In this document: one piece after another, positions 44,386 through 54,153 of the stretch
How the letters are laid out: each line of letters opens with the position of its first letter
Numbering within the stretch: the first letter of the stretch is position 1
DNA from: Parahalioglobus pacificus
Lineage (GTDB): Bacteria > Pseudomonadota > Gammaproteobacteria > Pseudomonadales > Halieaceae
DNA: 64,000 nucleotides
Direction of reading: 5' to 3'
NCBI RefSeq assembly: GCF_014652275.1
Contig: NZ_BMYM01000001.1
Coordinates: 124,001-188,000 of the forward strand
The notes under the pieces: model-generated
The model's database searches: none
Told to the model about the DNA's origin: nothing
Seen by the model: only the letters and a program-made list of their open reading frames with translations
Position numbers and translations under genes: made by a program

Positions 44386-45687
44386 TTACAGGAAGATAAA
44401 TCGGCCCAGGAACACAGTTACCATGAACCACGCGCCAAAGCCGATATCCTCACCGCGGCCTGCCACCAGTTTGATCACGGCGTAGCTTATAAAGCCCACT
44501 GCTATACCGTTTGCAATAGAAAAGCTCAGCGGCATCATAATGATGGTGAGCAAGGCGGGAATGACCTCGGTGTCGTCCTCCCAGTTCAGTTCCCGCATGC
44601 CAGTCAACATTAGCAACGCCACGTAAATAAGTGCACCGGCCGTCGCAAATGCCGGAACCATGCCTGCCAATGGCGCGAAGAAAATAGCGACGAGAAAAAG
44701 GGTGCCCACGGTGATTGCGGTCAGACCGGTGCGACCTCCTGCGGCAACCCCTGCGGCGCTCTCCACATAACTGGTAACCGGCGCGCAGCCTAGGAAGGCG
44801 CCGGCCACGCTGGCGCTACTGTCGGCTTTGAGTGCACGGTCTACGTTGTGGATATTGCCCCCGTCGTCTATCAGCCGTGCCCTCGTGGCCACGCCCATCA
44901 GGGTGCCTGCTGTGTCAAATAAGTTGACGAACAGGATCGCGATGATCACGCTGATCATGCCCACTTCAAATGCGCCGGCGATATCAAGCTCGAACAGCAC
45001 CGGGGCAATACTCGGTGGGGCAGATACCAGGCCGTTGTACTCAATCTCGCCCACGAATAGGCCTGCGAGAGTGGTCAGTAGTACGCCCAGCATGATCGCG
45101 CCATGTACCTGGCGCACCGCCAGAGCCGCGATTAGCAGAAAGCCCAGCGCTGCCAGCAGGGTGGCTGGTTGGGTCAGGTCACCGAGGGCGAGGTAAGTGG
45201 CGGGGTGAGCAACGATCAGGCCGCCGCTTTTCAGGCCGATAAAGCCGATAAACAGCCCCACGCCGCAGCCCATGGCGATGCGCATATTCATGGGAATACT
45301 ATTGAGCATCCAGGCACGTAGTCTGGTGACACTCATGATCACGAACAGAACTCCTGCGAGGAACACAGCGCCCAGTGCAACCTGCCAGCTATAGCCCATT
45401 TCGCCGACCACGGTGTAGGTAAAAAAGGCGTTCAGACCCATGCCCGGTGCAAGACCTACCGGCCAATTAGCGTAAAGGCCCATTGAGAAACAGGCCAGGG
45501 CAGCTGCAAGGCACGTCGCAACGAAGCTGGCGCCCTGGTCCATGCCTGCGGCAGCCATCAGCTGCGGATTGACGAAGATGATATAGGCCATCGTGATGAA
45601 GGTAGTGGCACCGGCGAGGAGTTCAGTCGAAACCCGCGTGCTATGCGCTTGGAGCTTGAAAATGCGCTCAAGTGAAGAGGTGATCAA
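44386..45687 (-). CDS. AzgA-type purine permease
   Basis: 433 residues with 12-14 membrane helices. AzgA/PbuG signatures: TELLAGATTFITMAYIIFVN near the start, then YANWPVGLAPGMGLNAFFTY, FVNLFDTAGTLMGVATRARL and TSYVESAAGVAAGGRTGLTA. Proton symporter for adenine, guanine or hypoxanthine in this family. TTG start at 45687 has GGAG upstream and avoids overlap with the deaminase gene; the extension to 45780 lies inside that gene. Third gene of a permease-deaminase-permease unit. Confidence 0.9.
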   Translation of the reverse strand: MITSSLERIFKLQAHSTRVSTELLAGATTFITMAYIIFVNPQLMAAAGMDQGASFVATCLAAALACFSMGLYANWPVGLAPGMGLNAFFTYTVVGEMGYSWQVALGAVFLAGVLFVIMSVTRLRAWMLNSIPMNMRIAMGCGVGLFIGFIGLKSGGLIVAHPATYLALGDLTQPATLLAALGFLLIAALAVRQVHGAIMLGVLLTTLAGLFVGEIEYNGLVSAPPSIAPVLFELDIAGAFEVGMISVIIAILFVNLFDTAGTLMGVATRARLIDDGGNIHNVDRALKADSSASVAGAFLGCAPVTSYVESAAGVAAGGRTGLTAITVGTLFLVAIFFAPLAGMVPAFATAGALIYVALLMLTGMRELNWEDDTEVIPALLTIIMMPLSFSIANGIAVGFISYAVIKLVAGRGEDIGFGAWFMVTVFLGRFIFL

Positions 45688-45718
45688 GTGCCTATCTCCA
45701 GAATAGTTAATTGCGCTG

Positions 45719-47086
45719 TCACGCACTGTGACGAGCGGTAAGTCGCTTTGCCTGCTCGCGCTGACGTGCGGCGAGCGCATTCAGGTCGATCCCGACAATC
45801 TCCCCGTCGGTAACGCGCCATTGTCCGCCGACCAGCACGCGATCCGCGCGCTGGGCGTTGCACAGGAGCAGTGCCGCGAGCGGATCGTGACTGCCGGCGA
45901 AGGCCAGATCGTTTAGCTTGTAGAATGCAAGATCGGCCTGCATGCCGGGGGCAAGCTGGCCAATGTCTGATCGCCCGAGCACGGCGGCTGATCCGGAGGT
46001 AGCCCAGCGCAGCGCATCGAGGTGGGTTACAGCGGCTGCGCCATACCGCAGCCGCTGTAAATACAGTGCCAAGCGCGTTTCGACGATCATATTGCTCGCA
46101 TCGTTGGACGCCGAGCCATCCACTGCCAAGCCTATTTTTGCCCCGGCAGCTTCGAGCTCCTGGGTGCGGCATATGCCGGAGGCCAGCATCATATTGGACC
46201 CGGGGCAGTGGCTGATGCCGACGCCTGCTGCACCCAGACGCCTTACTTCCTCATCGTCGAAATGAATGCCATGGGCCAGCCAGGTGCTGTCTCGCAACCA
46301 GCCCACACGCTCGAGATAGTCTACGGTACGGCAGCCAAAATGCTCGCGGCAGAACATCTCTTCGTCGAGCGTTTCAGCAAGATGTGTATGCAGGCGCACG
46401 CCGTGACGGTTGGCGAGCTCTGCGCTATCGCGCATCAGCGATTCGGTAACTGAGAAGGGCGAGCAGGGTGCAAGGGCAAGCTGCACAAAGCTGCCTTCAC
46501 CACCGTCGTGGTAGCATCCGATGACGCGCTCGGAATCTTTCAGTATGGTCTCTTCTCGCTGTACGGTAGTCCTCGGTGGTAGGCCACCGTCGTCTTCTCC
46601 CAGCGACATGGATCCCCGCGTCAGCGTGACTCGACTACCCACGACCTCCCGGGCAGCAACCTGGACGTCGATTGCGTTCTCTAGCCCCTCGGGGAAGAGA
46701 TAGTGGTGGTCAGCTGCCGTAGTGCAGCCGCTGAGCAGCAATTCTGCCAACGCTACCTGCGTTGCGGTATGCAGCATTTCCTCGTCGAGGCAGGCCCATA
46801 CTGGGTAAAGGCTCTTCAGCCAGTCGAAGAGCTCTTTGTTCAGTGCGGCGGGTAGCGCGCGGGTCAAGGTTTGGTAAAAATGATGGTGCGTATTGACCAG
46901 CCCCGGGAGCACGACGTGGGAACTCGCATCAAAGGCATTGTCTACTGGCTCTCCCGGTGTTTCCCCAGCCGCGAGTATCGCTTCGATTTTCGTGCCGCAG
47001 ATGACTAGCCCACCGCTGGCGTCAAGACTATTCGCTGTGAATATAGCCATGGGGTTCTTAATCCACGTACGTAGCTCATGACGCAC
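45719..47086 (-). CDS. 8-oxoguanine deaminase
   Basis: 455 residues, amidohydrolase superfamily, of the branch formerly called hydroxydechloroatrazine ethylaminohydrolase. Motifs: VVLPGLVNTHHHFYQTLTRA, GCTTAADHHYLFPEG, LHTHLAETLDEE, HGIHFDDEEVRRL, ISHCPGSNMMLASGI, IGLAVDGSASNDASNM. Family members convert 8-oxoguanine to urate and ammonia, feeding oxidised guanine into the same pathway at the PuuD step. GTG 47086 has GGAGG upstream and overlaps the permease end by 11 bp. Confidence 0.88.
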   Translation of the reverse strand: MRHELRTWIKNPMAIFTANSLDASGGLVICGTKIEAILAAGETPGEPVDNAFDASSHVVLPGLVNTHHHFYQTLTRALPAALNKELFDWLKSLYPVWACLDEEMLHTATQVALAELLLSGCTTAADHHYLFPEGLENAIDVQVAAREVVGSRVTLTRGSMSLGEDDGGLPPRTTVQREETILKDSERVIGCYHDGGEGSFVQLALAPCSPFSVTESLMRDSAELANRHGVRLHTHLAETLDEEMFCREHFGCRTVDYLERVGWLRDSTWLAHGIHFDDEEVRRLGAAGVGISHCPGSNMMLASGICRTQELEAAGAKIGLAVDGSASNDASNMIVETRLALYLQRLRYGAAAVTHLDALRWATSGSAAVLGRSDIGQLAPGMQADLAFYKLNDLAFAGSHDPLAALLLCNAQRADRVLVGGQWRVTDGEIVGIDLNALAARQREQAKRLTARHSA

Positions 47087-48464
47087 TTGATGCCTCCTGC
47101 TCTGGAGAGCTGCGGGGTATAAGAAGTTCGAGAAAAATCGCAAGAAAAGTGGTGCTGGATACGGGGAAACCGAGCAGCATGGCGAGCGTGGGCGACAGGT
47201 TGGGCAGCAAGGCTGGAGCCTGGGCGGCGAGGAGGCCACCCGCCATGGCGAGCGAGCAGATCAGCCAGGTGCGCTTGCCGGGCTCTGCGTTGAGGATGAT
47301 CTGCAGCCCCGACCACGCAACAAGAGCAAACATCAGTCCCGTAGCGCCGTACAGGACACCCTTTGGCAGTGCCATGAACAGGCTGCCCAGTACCGGGAAA
47401 AAGCCGAGTAAAACGAGCATCCCGGCTAGCCAGGCGCCTACGTGGCGGCTGGCCACTCCGGTTAGGCGTATCACGCCATTATTCTGACTGAAGGTGGTGT
47501 TGGGAAATGTGCAGAAAACGGCTGCCAATAGGGAGTTAAAGCCGTCGCCCAACACGCCATTACGGATGCGGCGCCAGTACGAGTTCCCTGCCACCGGCAA
47601 GCGAGACAGGTTTGAGGTGGCGGTCAAGTCGCCAACGGACTCAGCTGCGGTCACCAGGTAGATAGGCACCAGCGACAGGAATACGCCCCAGTGGAACGCG
47701 GGGGGGTAAAGGAATGGCACTGGGTAAAATACATCCGATGATCTATCGCCGACAGGTAGGATGAGCTGTCCTGCCACTGCTGCAGCGACACAGCCCAGCC
47801 CGAGCCCAATAGCAATGGAAGAGAGGCGCCACCAGGGTGAACGACGCGTGCTCAACAGTGTGATCACCGAAATAACCCCTAGTGCGGAAGCGGCTATCTG
47901 CCAAGCGGCTTGCCCCGCCTCGGCGAGACGCTGGTACTCACTGAGTAGATTGTTGATCGTCACCATCACCAGTGACAGACCCAGCATGATCACGGCGGTG
48001 CCGGTAACGGTTGTGGTGACAACACGCTGCAGGAAGGTCAGGCAATGGCTTAGCAGCATCAGCATGAGCGCTCCCACCAAAGTGCAGCCGAATATGACGC
48101 CCAGAATTTCATCCTGAGTATGCGTGTCAGCAAGGGTCTGCGAAATAAATATGAGCGGACCGACAAAGGTGAAGCTGGTGCCTTGTACCGATAGCAGTCC
48201 AGAGCCGATGCGGCCCAGGGTATGTACCTGCACCCAGGTTGCCACGCCGGAAATGATCAGAGCGCTGCTAATCATGTAGCTGGTAGTGGCAGCATCAAGT
48301 CCCATTCCAAGGCAAATCAACAAGGGAGCGGTGGCAATGCTAGCGAAAATCGCCAGCAAGTGTTGTGCTGCAGCTAGGAACTTTGCCGGCAGAGGCGGAT
48401 CTTCGTCCAGCCCATAAAGCAGCGCTTTGTTACCGGGCGCCGGTGACCGAAAGTGTGAAGGCAT
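47076..48464 (-). CDS. Xanthine/urate-type NCS2 permease
   Basis: 462 residues with about 13 membrane helices. The start GLDEDPPLPAKFLAAAQHLL is the usual NCS2 (UraA/XanP/PbuX) opening. VQGTSFTFVGPLIFISQTLA, TAAESVGDLTATSNLSRLPV and FCTFPNTTFSQNNGVIRLTG carry the QH, TAESxGD and NTTFSQN signature residues of xanthine/urate transporters. Brings xanthine or urate across the inner membrane. First gene of the unit. Confidence 0.9.
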   Translation of the reverse strand: MPSHFRSPAPGNKALLYGLDEDPPLPAKFLAAAQHLLAIFASIATAPLLICLGMGLDAATTSYMISSALIISGVATWVQVHTLGRIGSGLLSVQGTSFTFVGPLIFISQTLADTHTQDEILGVIFGCTLVGALMLMLLSHCLTFLQRVVTTTVTGTAVIMLGLSLVMVTINNLLSEYQRLAEAGQAAWQIAASALGVISVITLLSTRRSPWWRLSSIAIGLGLGCVAAAVAGQLILPVGDRSSDVFYPVPFLYPPAFHWGVFLSLVPIYLVTAAESVGDLTATSNLSRLPVAGNSYWRRIRNGVLGDGFNSLLAAVFCTFPNTTFSQNNGVIRLTGVASRHVGAWLAGMLVLLGFFPVLGSLFMALPKGVLYGATGLMFALVAWSGLQIILNAEPGKRTWLICSLAMAGGLLAAQAPALLPNLSPTLAMLLGFPVSSTTFLAIFLELLIPRSSPEQEASSAS

Positions 48465-48641
48465 AAGATGTGGGATGCTAGAGTTTGACGTGAATCACCA
48501 TCGCATACGGCGTAGGCTCAGGGAAATACAGAGACCGGCTTAGCCATCATCTCTATGCTCAAGCTCGGCAGAGTCCGCGTGGCGAGCTGCGCTAGGGGAT
48601 ACCAGGCGGTCTCCAGACTCCGCATTTGCCGTAAGTGGCAG

Positions 48642-48860
48642 CTAGAGGGTCTTTCTAGATTTGCCTAGACGCATCACACCCGCCAAAACTGCTATCGCGG
48701 CAAGCACAACGAGGCCATGATCGGGAGCAGTAGCAAAGTGCAGCATTTCCAAAAGCACGCCTGCTGCCTCAGGGGAGGCTCCGTGCTCGGAGTGGGCCAG
48801 TGCGGAGCCGGTCATTGCCAGATTGGGCAGCGCAATCGTCGCGAATATAAAATTTTTCAT
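48642..48860 (-). CDS. Small His-bearing membrane protein at end of urease operon
   Basis: 72 residues: signal-like N-terminus MKNFIFATIALPNLAMTGSA, then AHSEHGASPEAAGVLLEMLH, a His in ATAPDHGLVVLA, one membrane helix and a basic end. The ATG at 48860 has GAGGAG upstream, 31 bp after ureG. The AHxxHG sequence right after the signal peptide recalls the mature N-terminus of HupE/UreJ nickel permeases, but the rest is too short for one. A metal-related role in the urease operon is a guess. Confidence 0.6.
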   Translation of the reverse strand: MKNFIFATIALPNLAMTGSALAHSEHGASPEAAGVLLEMLHFATAPDHGLVVLAAIAVLAGVMRLGKSRKTL

Positions 48861-48891
48861 GGGTTTTCTCCTCTTGATTATCATAGGCTCG

Positions 48892-49590
48892 TCACAACGT
48901 GCGTGATGAGTAGCTCGGGTCCGACTCATCTACCAGGTGTGCCGGCGTCATTTTTTCCAAGGCCGGTTCTATACCTGCCTTCGGTTGTAACATGCCGTGC
49001 TTAACAATAAAGCGCACTATCTCCGCAATGCCCTTGCCGGTTTCTACATTGGCCAGGACGAACGGCTTGTCACCGCGCATCTTTCGGGTATCGCGATCCA
49101 GCACTGCCAGGGACGCCCCTACATGCTCGGCGATATCGACTTTGTTGATGATCAGCATGTCAGACTTGGTGATGCCGGGCCCGCCCTTGCGTGGGATCTT
49201 GTCGCCTGCGCACACATCGATCACATAAAGCGTGAGATCTGACAGTTCCGGGCTGAACGTCGCCGACAGGTTGTCGCCACCACTTTCCACCAGTACCAGC
49301 TCCAGTCCCGGGTGTCGATCCTGCAGCTGCTGCACGGCAGCAAGGTTCATCGACGCGTCTTCGCGGATAGCCGTATGCGGGCAGCCGCCGGTCTCCACAC
49401 CGAGTATACGATCCTCCTCCAGCGCCTCATTGCGTAGCAGGAACTGCGCGTCTTCCTTGGTGTAGATGTCGTTGGTCACCACTGCAATATTATAGTGCTC
49501 CCGCATGGTGTGGCAGATTTGTTGCAGCAGCGCAGTTTTGCCGGAGCCTACCGGTCCACCCACGCCTACTCGTAATACCTGTTGATTCAT
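48892..49590 (-). CDS. ureG: Urease accessory GTPase UreG
   Basis: 232 residues. P-loop [20 protein letters not shown], then [20 protein letters not shown], the metal-binding [18 protein letters not shown] (CPH motif), [17 protein letters not shown] and [17 protein letters not shown]-dependent nickel delivery to urease. Extended C-terminal tail beyond the usual HG(M/L) end. Start 49590; upstream frame lies in ureF. Confidence 0.96.
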   Translation of the reverse strand: MNQQVLRVGVGGPVGSGKTALLQQICHTMREHYNIAVVTNDIYTKEDAQFLLRNEALEEDRILGVETGGCPHTAIREDASMNLAAVQQLQDRHPGLELVLVESGGDNLSATFSPELSDLTLYVIDVCAGDKIPRKGGPGITKSDMLIINKVDIAEHVGASLAVLDRDTRKMRGDKPFVLANVETGKGIAEIVRFIVKHGMLQPKAGIEPALEKMTPAHLVDESDPSYSSRTL

Positions 49591-49619
49591 AGCAGCATTT
49601 CTTTTCAATTGATTGGGTT

Positions 49620-50297
49620 TCAGGAGCGGAATAAACGCGAATACTGGCACTCATGCAGACTAGATGCTATCGCCATGCCTACCAGACCGGAGCCGATCTG
49701 GTCGTCTCTGAGCGCTGCTGATCCCTGCACTGCAGCCTCAATGACTGGCAACATCGCCTGCAGAATGCGCTGTCCGTCGGTCTGCCCCATGGGCATTGCC
49801 TTGCTCGCAGACGCCACCTGATTTTCACACCAGCTCCAGGTAAACCCGAGCAGCGCTTGCTCGATTGGGATATACCCAAGTATCGACGCCAAAGCGTGCA
49901 TGCTCACGACCGTGGGTGTCGGACAGAGCGACAACTCGGCCTGACGCCCCCTGTCCTGACCCAAGTGCCATTGAGCGAATGCTGAGCCTACCTGCACATC
50001 TTCATCGTATAGCTCGCGGCTCTCGCGAAAGGCCAGCAGTGTCTGGTTCCAGTGCTGCAGCTCGCTCTCACTGCGGTTCTGCCAAGCATGGTACATGCGC
50101 CGATAGATCGGCATGTCCAGCTGCCCTAGACCCGTTTTAAGGTTGCATTCAATCCACGACTGCACCTCGGTGGCATTGCTGCACCAGCCGCAGTCGAGTG
50201 CATATTCGAGGCCCTGGGAGTAGGCGAACGCGCCTATCGGCAGTCCCGGGCTGGAAAGATGCAGCAGTGCCAGCAGGCTTTGGCGATCTCTCCTCAT
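49620..50297 (-). CDS. ureF: Urease accessory protein UreF
   Basis: 225 residues, helical: [32 protein letters not shown] opening typical of UreF, then [20 protein letters not shown] and [20 protein letters not shown]. Gates activation with UreD and UreG. ATG 50297 follows the ureE stop directly; the much longer frame upstream lies within ureE and is rejected. Confidence 0.95.
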   Translation of the reverse strand: MRRDRQSLLALLHLSSPGLPIGAFAYSQGLEYALDCGWCSNATEVQSWIECNLKTGLGQLDMPIYRRMYHAWQNRSESELQHWNQTLLAFRESRELYDEDVQVGSAFAQWHLGQDRGRQAELSLCPTPTVVSMHALASILGYIPIEQALLGFTWSWCENQVASASKAMPMGQTDGQRILQAMLPVIEAAVQGSAALRDDQIGSGLVGMAIASSLHECQYSRLFRS

Positions 50298-50298
50298 G

Positions 50299-50811
50299 TC
50301 AGTCGCCGTCGTGGCCATGATGGTGTCCCGTGCTTTGGCCGTGGCGGTGCTCGTGATCGTCTGTGTGTGAATGACTGTGGCCTTTGGCATAGGCTCCGGA
50401 CTCCGGTTCAAAGACGGCCGGCGTGTGTACCACTTCAATCCCCAGGCCCCTGAGCATGTCATCCAGCACATAGTCCTTTTGGTAGCGTAAAAAACCCGTG
50501 CCGATCTGTAGCGAAACGTGCCGATTGCCCAAGTGATAGCAGGCGCGAGCAAACAGGGTAGGGTCGCTGACGTTGGCCGTAGACACGGCTTCATCGGCAG
50601 CATTAACCTGCAGCCATTCGTCGTTGTCGTTGGTCAGCCAGGTGCCGTGGCGCAACACCTGGCCGCGCGTTATCTGAATCCCAGCTGTCTTGCCGCTTCT
50701 GCAGGTCAATATCAAGCGGCCCCGCTTGCGATCGTCGTAGCTGAGATCAACGCTTTCGAACGCCGTAATTCCTGCGGCCAGCTGATTCTCAATCCGGGTG
50801 AATATTTTCAT
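50299..50811 (-). CDS. ureE: Urease nickel metallochaperone UreE
   Basis: 170 residues. N-terminal UreE domain (LSYDDRKRGRLILTCRSGKT, ITRGQVLRHGTWL), metal-binding domain ARACYHLGNRHVSLQIGTGF with the conserved HLGNRH, and a His-rich C-terminal tail (about 142-168, 12 His) for nickel storage or delivery. Confidence 0.96.
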   Translation of the reverse strand: MKIFTRIENQLAAGITAFESVDLSYDDRKRGRLILTCRSGKTAGIQITRGQVLRHGTWLTNDNDEWLQVNAADEAVSTANVSDPTLFARACYHLGNRHVSLQIGTGFLRYQKDYVLDDMLRGLGIEVVHTPAVFEPESGAYAKGHSHSHTDDHEHRHGQSTGHHHGHDGD

Positions 50812-50813
50812 AC

Positions 50814-52517
50814 TCAGAACAGGTAATAGCGTTGTGCCATGGGTAATTCGGTGGCAGGTTCGCAGCTGAGCTGCTGACCATCAGCTTTAACAACATAGGT
50901 CTGTGGGTCCACCTCCATTGCCGGTTGATAGTCGTTGAGCTTCATGTCTTGCTTACGAATGCCGCGGGTGTTCTTGACAGGTGCCAGGGTTTTTCGCAGT
51001 GACAAGTGTTCAAGGCTGCCGCTATCGAGTGCAGCCTGTGAGACAAAACTGATACTGGTGGCCTTCACGGCCTCACCCATGGCACCAAACATCCTTCGGT
51101 AGTGCACCGGCTGCGGTGTGGGAATAGAGGCATTTGGGTCGCCCATTGGTGCTGCTGCGATCATGCCACCTTTGATGATCATAGAGGGCTTGGTGCCGAA
51201 AAACATTGGCTTCCAAAGTACGATATCAGCAAGTTTGCCAACTTCGATAGAACCAACTTCATGGGCGATGCCCATGGTGATAGCGGGATTGATGGCGTAC
51301 TTGGCAAGGTAGCGGCGCGCGCGAAAATTGTCGTGTCCCTCCTGATCTTCGGGCAGGGGGCCTCGCTGTGCTTTCATCTTATGGGCTGTCTGCCAGGTGC
51401 GGGTGACTACTTCGCCGACGCGTCCCATAGCCTGGGAGTCAGACGCGATCATGCTGAATGCTCCCAGATCATGCAGTATATCTTCGGCAGCAATGGTCTC
51501 GCGGCGAATCCGGGAATCTGCAAATGCGACGTCCTCTGGAATATTGGGGTCTAGGTGGTGGCAAACCATCAACATGTCCAAGTGTTCATCGACCGTGTTG
51601 ATGGTATAGGGCCGAGTTGGATTGGTTGAAGAGGGGAGTACGTTTGCCTCGCCGCAGGCCTTGATGATATCCGGTGCGTGGCCGCCGCCAGCACCCTCGG
51701 TGTGATAAGTGTGAATCACCCGGCCTTTGAGGGCTGCGAGGGTGTCTTCGACAAAACCGGATTCATTCAGCGTATCGGTATGAATCGCAACCTGAACGTC
51801 GTACCGCTCCGCTACGGACAGGCAGTTGTCGATCGATGCCGGAGTTGTGCCCCAGTCCTCGTGCAGTTTCAGGCCAATGGCGCCCGCCTCAATCTGTTCG
51901 CTCAAGGCCTCAGGCAGGCTGGCGTTGCCCTTGCCGAGAAAGCCGATGTTCATGGGCAGACCTTCCACCGCCTGAAGCATTTTGCCGATATGCCAGGGTC
52001 CGGGGGTGCAGGTGGTGGCATTGGTGCCTGTGGCGGGGCCGGTGCCGCCGCCCAGCATGGTGGTGACGCCGCTCATCAGCGCTTCTTCCACCTGCTGCGG
52101 GCAGATAAAGTGTATATGGGCATCGACACAACCCGGCGTTACGATCTGACCCTCGCCTGCAATCACTTCCGTGCCGGGTCCTATCTGAATGGTAACGCCC
52201 TCTTGGGTGTCCGGATTGCCGGCTTTGCCGATGGCCTGGACCCGGCCGTCCTTAATGCCGATGTCTGCTTTGACCACACCCCAGTAGTCGAGGATAAGAG
52301 CGTTGGTGATTACCGTATCGGGCACTTGGTCGGCGATCGCCTGGCTTTGGCCCATGCCGTCGCGGATTACCTTGCCTCCACCAAATTTCACCTCATCGCC
52401 GTAGATGGTGTAGTCCGTCTCGGGCGAGATAAAGAGCCCACTGTCGCCCAGGCGAACCTTGTCGCCCACTGTGGGTCCGTACATGTCGGCATAGGCCTTT
52501 CTGTCTATACTGGCCAT
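50814..52517 (-). CDS. ureC: Urease alpha subunit
   Basis: 567 residues, full length. Nickel ligands HIHFICPQQ; the carbamylated Lys in [49 protein letters not shown]; the flap Cys/His in [13 protein letters not shown]; and the Asp of [15 protein letters not shown]. All catalytic residues present. Hydrolyses urea to ammonia and carbamate. Two bases separate it from ureE. Confidence 0.98.
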   Translation of the reverse strand: MASIDRKAYADMYGPTVGDKVRLGDSGLFISPETDYTIYGDEVKFGGGKVIRDGMGQSQAIADQVPDTVITNALILDYWGVVKADIGIKDGRVQAIGKAGNPDTQEGVTIQIGPGTEVIAGEGQIVTPGCVDAHIHFICPQQVEEALMSGVTTMLGGGTGPATGTNATTCTPGPWHIGKMLQAVEGLPMNIGFLGKGNASLPEALSEQIEAGAIGLKLHEDWGTTPASIDNCLSVAERYDVQVAIHTDTLNESGFVEDTLAALKGRVIHTYHTEGAGGGHAPDIIKACGEANVLPSSTNPTRPYTINTVDEHLDMLMVCHHLDPNIPEDVAFADSRIRRETIAAEDILHDLGAFSMIASDSQAMGRVGEVVTRTWQTAHKMKAQRGPLPEDQEGHDNFRARRYLAKYAINPAITMGIAHEVGSIEVGKLADIVLWKPMFFGTKPSMIIKGGMIAAAPMGDPNASIPTPQPVHYRRMFGAMGEAVKATSISFVSQAALDSGSLEHLSLRKTLAPVKNTRGIRKQDMKLNDYQPAMEVDPQTYVVKADGQQLSCEPATELPMAQRYYLF

Positions 52518-52518
52518 A

Positions 52519-52824
52519 TTACAGGTCTCCCATTACGTCGCCGCGAAAGCCAAATACTCTGCGTTTACCGGCGAATTCGACCAGTTCCACTGCCCTGGTC
52601 TGTCCCGGTTCAAACCGCACTGCGGTGCCCGCAGGGATATTCAGACGAAAGCCGCGGGTTGCGGTGCGATCGAACTGCAGCGCCGGATTGGTTTCAAAAA
52701 AGTGGTAGTGGCTGCCAATCTGGATCGGGCGATCGCCAGTGTTGGCGACTTCCACCGTGATGCGATTGCGCCCTGCGTTTATTTCGATACTGCCTTCGGC
52801 ACTGATTACTTCACCGGGAATCAC
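52519..52824 (-). CDS. ureB: Urease beta subunit
   Basis: 101 residues: [20 protein letters not shown], then [60 protein letters not shown]. Complete, normal length. One base before ureC. Confidence 0.97.
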   Translation of the reverse strand: MIPGEVISAEGSIEINAGRNRITVEVANTGDRPIQIGSHYHFFETNPALQFDRTATRGFRLNIPAGTAVRFEPGQTRAVELVEFAGKRRVFGFRGDVMGDL

Positions 52825-52859
52825 GTGTATCTCCTATTGTCGTTATCTTGTGGCTGCAT

Positions 52860-53162
52860 TCAGGCAATCGGGTTGTGCACGGTGACCAGTTTCGTGCCAT
52901 CGGGGAATGTGGCTTCTACCTGTACCTCGTGAATCATCTCCGGGATACCCACCATCACATCATCGCGAGTTAGCACGTTTCGGCCAGAGTTCATCAGCTC
53001 GGACACCGTGCGGCCATCGCGGGCGCCCTCCAGAATGAAGGCGCTGATCATAGCAATACTCTCCGGGTAGTTAAGCTTTACCCCGCGATCTTTGCGCTTT
53101 TGCGCCAGGTCTGCCGCCACGTGCAGCAGCAGCTTGTCCTTTTCTCTAGGCGAGAGTTCCAT
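52860..53162 (-). CDS. ureA: Urease gamma subunit
   Basis: 100 residues: [40 protein letters not shown] and the end [20 protein letters not shown]. Complete, normal length. 35 bp before ureB. Confidence 0.97.
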   Translation of the reverse strand: MELSPREKDKLLLHVAADLAQKRKDRGVKLNYPESIAMISAFILEGARDGRTVSELMNSGRNVLTRDDVMVGIPEMIHEVQVEATFPDGTKLVTVHNPIA

Positions 53163-53244
53163 AAGGGATTCCCATATCGGTCTGTGTTACTTGTTCTAGT
53201 CAAGCTCAGTAAGCCGCCGGACGAGATGAACGATACACCTACGT

Positions 53245-54153
53245 CTACGTGCGCCAAATACGTGGTACGCAGGCGGGCCGCTGGACTATCGCCGGACGCA
53301 ACTGTGTCCAGAGCTCCTGAAAACGGTCCCGGGCCCACTCGGCTTTGTCGGTCAGAAGGCGGGCGACAAAGACGCCAGGTTTTTGTGTGACCGCCACCAA
53401 CCCCCGCGGGTTTCCGGCGGCCTCTCCAGCATTAATCCGCTCCTGCCATGCGTGTATCTGTGCTGTTAGCTCACGGTTACCCAAAACGTCTTCGGTCACT
53501 ACGAACGCACCGGTCACTCTTTGATCGGCCAACCCTGCTCGGTTCGCCAGCATTGCATCATCGGCCGAGAAATTGATCTGATCAATGAATAACGGTGAGC
53601 CGTCACGTGTGATCTCAAGGCGCTGTCTCAGGCTACCGCTGCGGAAAGGTTTCTCACCTTCTGGACGACCAAGGCATATGATTTCCCAGCCGCTGTAAAT
53701 TGCGGTGCCGTAAAGGGCAATTCGACTACATAGCTCTCCCGTCGCGCCATCAAACAGGATATTTTCTTGGGGTAGCCACTCTAGTACCCCGCCATCGGCA
53801 ATTGTGGCTGACACCGTTTGGCCTTGGCTCATGTCGGTTATGTTGCGATAAAGTTTTCCGGCGGATGGTGTGGTCACGAGTACTTTTGCACTCGACTGTA
53901 CTTCGAGTTCTATGTTCAGATGATCGCCGCCTACTAGTCCCCCCGGCGGATGCAGCAGGTAGATGTGAGCAAGGTCGGCTCCTTCGGGAAAGAATGGGCG
54001 CTGAACGCGCAGTGGACCGAAATGTGAAGTGGCCCCCAGTCGAGTTGCCGTTGCTTGGCCCTCCAGATCATGCGCTGTAAAACAGGCGGTAAACTCTGCC
54101 AGCCAGCGGCGCTGGGACTTTTTGAGGAAAGGTATTGAAGTCATCTGACCCAA
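53245..54153 (-). CDS. ureD: Urease accessory protein UreD
   Basis: 302 residues. GPLRVQRPFFPEG, then IYLLHPPGGLVGGDHLNIEL, TTPSAGKLYRN, LEWLPQENILFDGA and WEIICLGRPEGEKPF are the classical UreD/UreH blocks. Scaffold of the activation complex with UreF and UreG. First gene of the ureDABCEFG operon, 82 bp before ureA. Start 54153 (or the ATG three codons in). Confidence 0.95.
   Translation of the reverse strand: MGQMTSIPFLKKSQRRWLAEFTACFTAHDLEGQATATRLGATSHFGPLRVQRPFFPEGADLAHIYLLHPPGGLVGGDHLNIELEVQSSAKVLVTTPSAGKLYRNITDMSQGQTVSATIADGGVLEWLPQENILFDGATGELCSRIALYGTAIYSGWEIICLGRPEGEKPFRSGSLRQRLEITRDGSPLFIDQINFSADDAMLANRAGLADQRVTGAFVVTEDVLGNRELTAQIHAWQERINAGEAAGNPRGLVAVTQKPGVFVARLLTDKAEWARDRFQELWTQLRPAIVQRPACVPRIWRT

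Noticed and set aside
45719-47086. Amidohydrolase as the missing allantoinase
   Set aside because: Its HHHFYQT, CPGSNMMLASG and VDGSASNDASNM motifs belong to the 8-oxoguanine deaminase branch; allantoinase motifs are absent.
49620-50603. UreF extended to 327 residues
   Set aside because: The extra 102 codons lie in another frame of ureE and have low-complexity content; the Met at 50297 starts the family domain.
51678-52760. 360-codon open frame antisense to ureC and ureB
   Set aside because: Exact mirror of highly conserved urease coding sequence; GC-rich codon bias opens the antisense frame. No ribosome site.
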